Assembly: GCA_039881145.1 (NCBI GenBank)
Contig: JAYKKI010000039.1
Span: 19,462,001-19,526,000 of the forward strand
Reading direction: 5' to 3'
DNA from: Druceiella hillmani
Lineage: Eukaryota; Arthropoda; Insecta; Lepidoptera; Hepialidae
DNA: 64,000 nucleotides
Part shown: in pieces, positions 61,261 to 64,000 of the stretch
Numbering within the stretch: the stretch's first letter is position 1
Layout: each line of letters starts with the position of its first letter
The notes under the pieces: generated by a model
What the model was told of the DNA's origin: nothing
The model's database searches: none
What the model saw: the letters and a program-made list of their open reading frames with translations, nothing else
Position numbers and translations under genes: made by a program

Positions 61261-64000
61261 TACAAAATACACCAATGTTTAAAATATGTATATGTGTATT
61301 CAGCAATTTCACTGAGCGTCAACCGATTGATATGTAATATTGAAAATTACGTAATAATTAAGTTACATAATAATATATAATCTCTGAAAATCTGAGGGTC
61401 TAAATAAAAATTTTCATGTCTCTAACTTTAATTAATGGCGTGCCAAATGGTCTAAATATTTTGTCATGAAATCAGTCATTGATTTGGTGGTAATTAAATT
61501 TTAACCTTATCAAACATTTTTTCCGTCTTATATACTTTCAGCCGAAATCGAATCGGTTAAAGATGTTTTTTTTAATCTACTATATATGTAATCATTATTA
61601 ATTGAATAAAATTAATTCAATTGTTTGGGCCTACAACCAAATTCGCAAGACGCCGTTGGACAAAATCCAAAATCCCCAGTTCACAAAAATAATTAAAACG
61701 TATTTACCTAATATATGTGTTTTATAAAAACTGCATCTAAAATTTATGAAGTTCATTACAGACGCTTAAAGTACTTATTACCTAGAAAAGATGTATTTCA
61801 TGCTTAAACAAAACGCAAAAAAATTAATATAAATATTGTAGTAGCTCACAAACTATAACTGAGTGATGGCGAATTAATAATAAATAGACAAATGTGCAAA
61901 TTTAATAAGCAATAGAAAGGCATGACGTATTCAAAGGAGATTGACAAAGATTGATCGAGTTGATCACATGCTTGTATCGAGTTGATCACAGAATCTGATG
62001 TGTTAATGGTAAAGGGTTTAACATACGAATACTCAAAAAAAGTACCTCTATACCACATTATTCTAATCAAATGTACATACCATATGTACGTGTGTTTATA
62101 ATTATTTGTTTTAATTAGAAGCGGGGCAAACGGTAGACCCTATATCCTTCAGACTGAAAAATTTCATGCATTGTACTAGAGTTGATAATTCTCGTATTAA
62201 AATTTCGTTCAAAAATGACTATTTAACTAATAGTATAAATACATATGACTACTTACTAAATTTCTCTCTACTTTTCGCGATGCAAATTCATACATATTTT
62301 TAATTTTATTTTAAACTTATTTAACAAAGAAATTTCAAATATATTTTATTATAAATATTACTAAGTGTTATGATCAAAATGTGTATTATGTTAAAATAAC
62401 GAATTAGATTAGAGTTACGTCCTGTTTCGGGTACGTCATACTTCTGAAAAAAAAACCATACTTAACTATATTAAATGGATTATATAAAGAATCTAGATTT
62501 AGAAAACTATATATTTTGAATATGAACATTAATATTTTATATGTATAATTAGTACTTTTAATCTATATATTCTCTTTGTCATAGTTTTGCTTAATATTTG
62601 TATATTTAGTAAGTTCATAGTTATGTGTATAAGAGAAAAATGAGATGTTTTAAATAAAAAAAAAATTGGTAATATTATGATATGTAAATTAAGTTATATC
62701 GACTTTTGTTACTAAAAATGCCAAAGTGTTAAACATTTTAATAGAATATAGATTAGTATCCTTTGTCGCTAGAATTGTTTAGAATCTGAATTGTTGAAGA
62801 ATTGTTTAGAATAGAATTATTTAGTTTATTGTTACATTTTTCTTTTGTATAAATTTTGAAAGAATTGTATTGTGCCAAACGATGAGCCAAAGGATGTTGT
62901 TTTAGTAATTTATGTTAATAATTTTAATTATTTGAATTTTCACCGACATTGGTATTTAATGTTTTGTTTATTTACGATTATAATTAATGAATAAAATTTG
63001 TATTGTTTCCATAGCGATGTAAGACATACGAAAACTGTAAACTTTTGATCTTATATTGTTTTTGGAGTCTCGTTGGCTTCAAACCAAATCTTAATCCACG
63101 TATTTCAAAACACATAAAAATAAAATTGATCCGACTTTCAATTGTTCAATTGCTTAAATTTAAAAACATTTCTCAATTATAATACTTTTTAAATTTCCTA
63201 CGTGCATGCTATGCAAAATATCTCATAGAATATGGCAGAAAACCGTTAAAAAAAAATTAATGAAATTACTTTTAACATAAAGCGAATAAACTAAATCGCT
63301 CACATCAATGTGATTTCTGTTGACAAATTAAATATAAATCAGAACTGTTGATAACAAATTTAAGGCATTTTTTTTATATAAGGAAGAAATCCTTTTTTCT
63401 TTCGTAAGTCGTTACAAAATAGTTAAACGGAAATTTAGTTCGAAAAGCGTCAAAACTGTATGTATAGGAAGTCATGATCATAACATACTCATTACACATA
63501 AGATTTGTGTCTATAACTTACTAACATTAAATCGCAGCCGTAAATAATGTAATCGGAAATGAATATTATAATTAACACCGTAATCAAATCGAATTAAATG
63601 TGAAATATTTATCGTAAATATTTTGTAAAATTATAAATTAGTTTTATATTTCCCCGTATTTTAGTATAAAATCGTAAGTAAGAAAAAAAACAGATCTGAT
63701 ATTATGAATATTATTGTCATATGTTTTATATCGAATATTATAGTGCGATTAGGCAAAAAAATCTATTTTTAAACGTTTCTCCTGCGAAACTTCCTTAAAT
63801 ACTTAGTAATTTAATACTAGTAAATAAATGTATATTTGTCTATTACGTAATTAATTTTATATTAGAGAAAATGATTATAATCATTTGGATTTACAGTACA
63901 GTGCTGAATCTTGTGGTGCCATATTAAAAATTATATCTTTGTAATAAGGTACTTATTTTGAATATTTTTGACTTTATGTTATATTTTATGTATTTTGTGG
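61261..64000. other. AT-rich distal flank, no gene recognised
   Basis: 2.7 kb of low-complexity AT-rich DNA with no splice-bounded coding exon, RNA gene, array or recognised transposon. 'cgagttgatcac' occurs twice near 61936 and 61978. Confidence 0.45.

Overview
This is an AT-rich eukaryotic (insect, most likely lepidopteran) window. It holds one recognisable protein-coding gene and a large load of interspersed and tandem repeats. The insect call rests on spliced coding exons with GT..AG introns and on an encoded protein that is a clear ZCCHC24-type zinc-finger protein. The narrower Lepidoptera call rests on dispersed sequences I recognise from that order: elements ending in 'gaaccctaaaa', an element starting with a 'ctcgcgatttcactcgcgtg' block, and many RTE-type non-LTR fragments. 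It is an inference, not a proof.

The gene lies on the + strand. Three exons are visible: 10736-10924 carries the CCHC zinc knuckle, 49351-49515 carries the first two CxxC pairs of a 3CxxC zinc-binding domain, and 50545-50658 carries the last CxxC pair, the C-terminus and the stop. All junctions are phase 0. The introns are 38,426 bp and 1,029 bp. The visible part is 155 codons. The N-terminal exon or exons and the start codon were not found. They lie either in the unannotated sequence before 10736 or outside the window. A polyadenylation signal follows the stop by 36 bp.

Region by region: 1-10735 is 5' flank or upstream intron with foldback, tandem and RTE-derived repeats. 10925-49350 is the giant intron. 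It holds a tRNA-type SINE, at least five RTE-like reverse transcriptase remnants, a 5'-truncated jockey/CR1-like LINE with its poly(AAAT) tail, a piggyBac-like transposase remnant, six of the window's seven copies of one foldback MITE family, several other terminal-inverted-repeat elements, a 180-bp satellite array and several minisatellites. Three short stretches stand out from the AT-rich background by base composition (about 14.1-14.3, 29.6-29.8 and 40.2-40.4 kb) and are candidate regulatory elements or internal promoters. 50659-64000 is downstream sequence with large tandem arrays, a hAT-like MITE and one strongly CpG-rich block at 56.57-56.85 kb, the best candidate for the promoter of a neighbouring gene.

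The most unusual observations are a 48-bp-arm perfect palindrome with a 2-nt spacer that abuts a long inverted repeat (20561-20658), a SINE and a LINE in the same intron that share a 3' end, a transposon ending only 29 bp before the exon-2 acceptor, and an inverted pair of YY1/PHO-type cores in one GC-rich block. I found no convincing undescribed enzymatic or defence system. Repeat family labels A, B and C are mine, defined by copies within this window.
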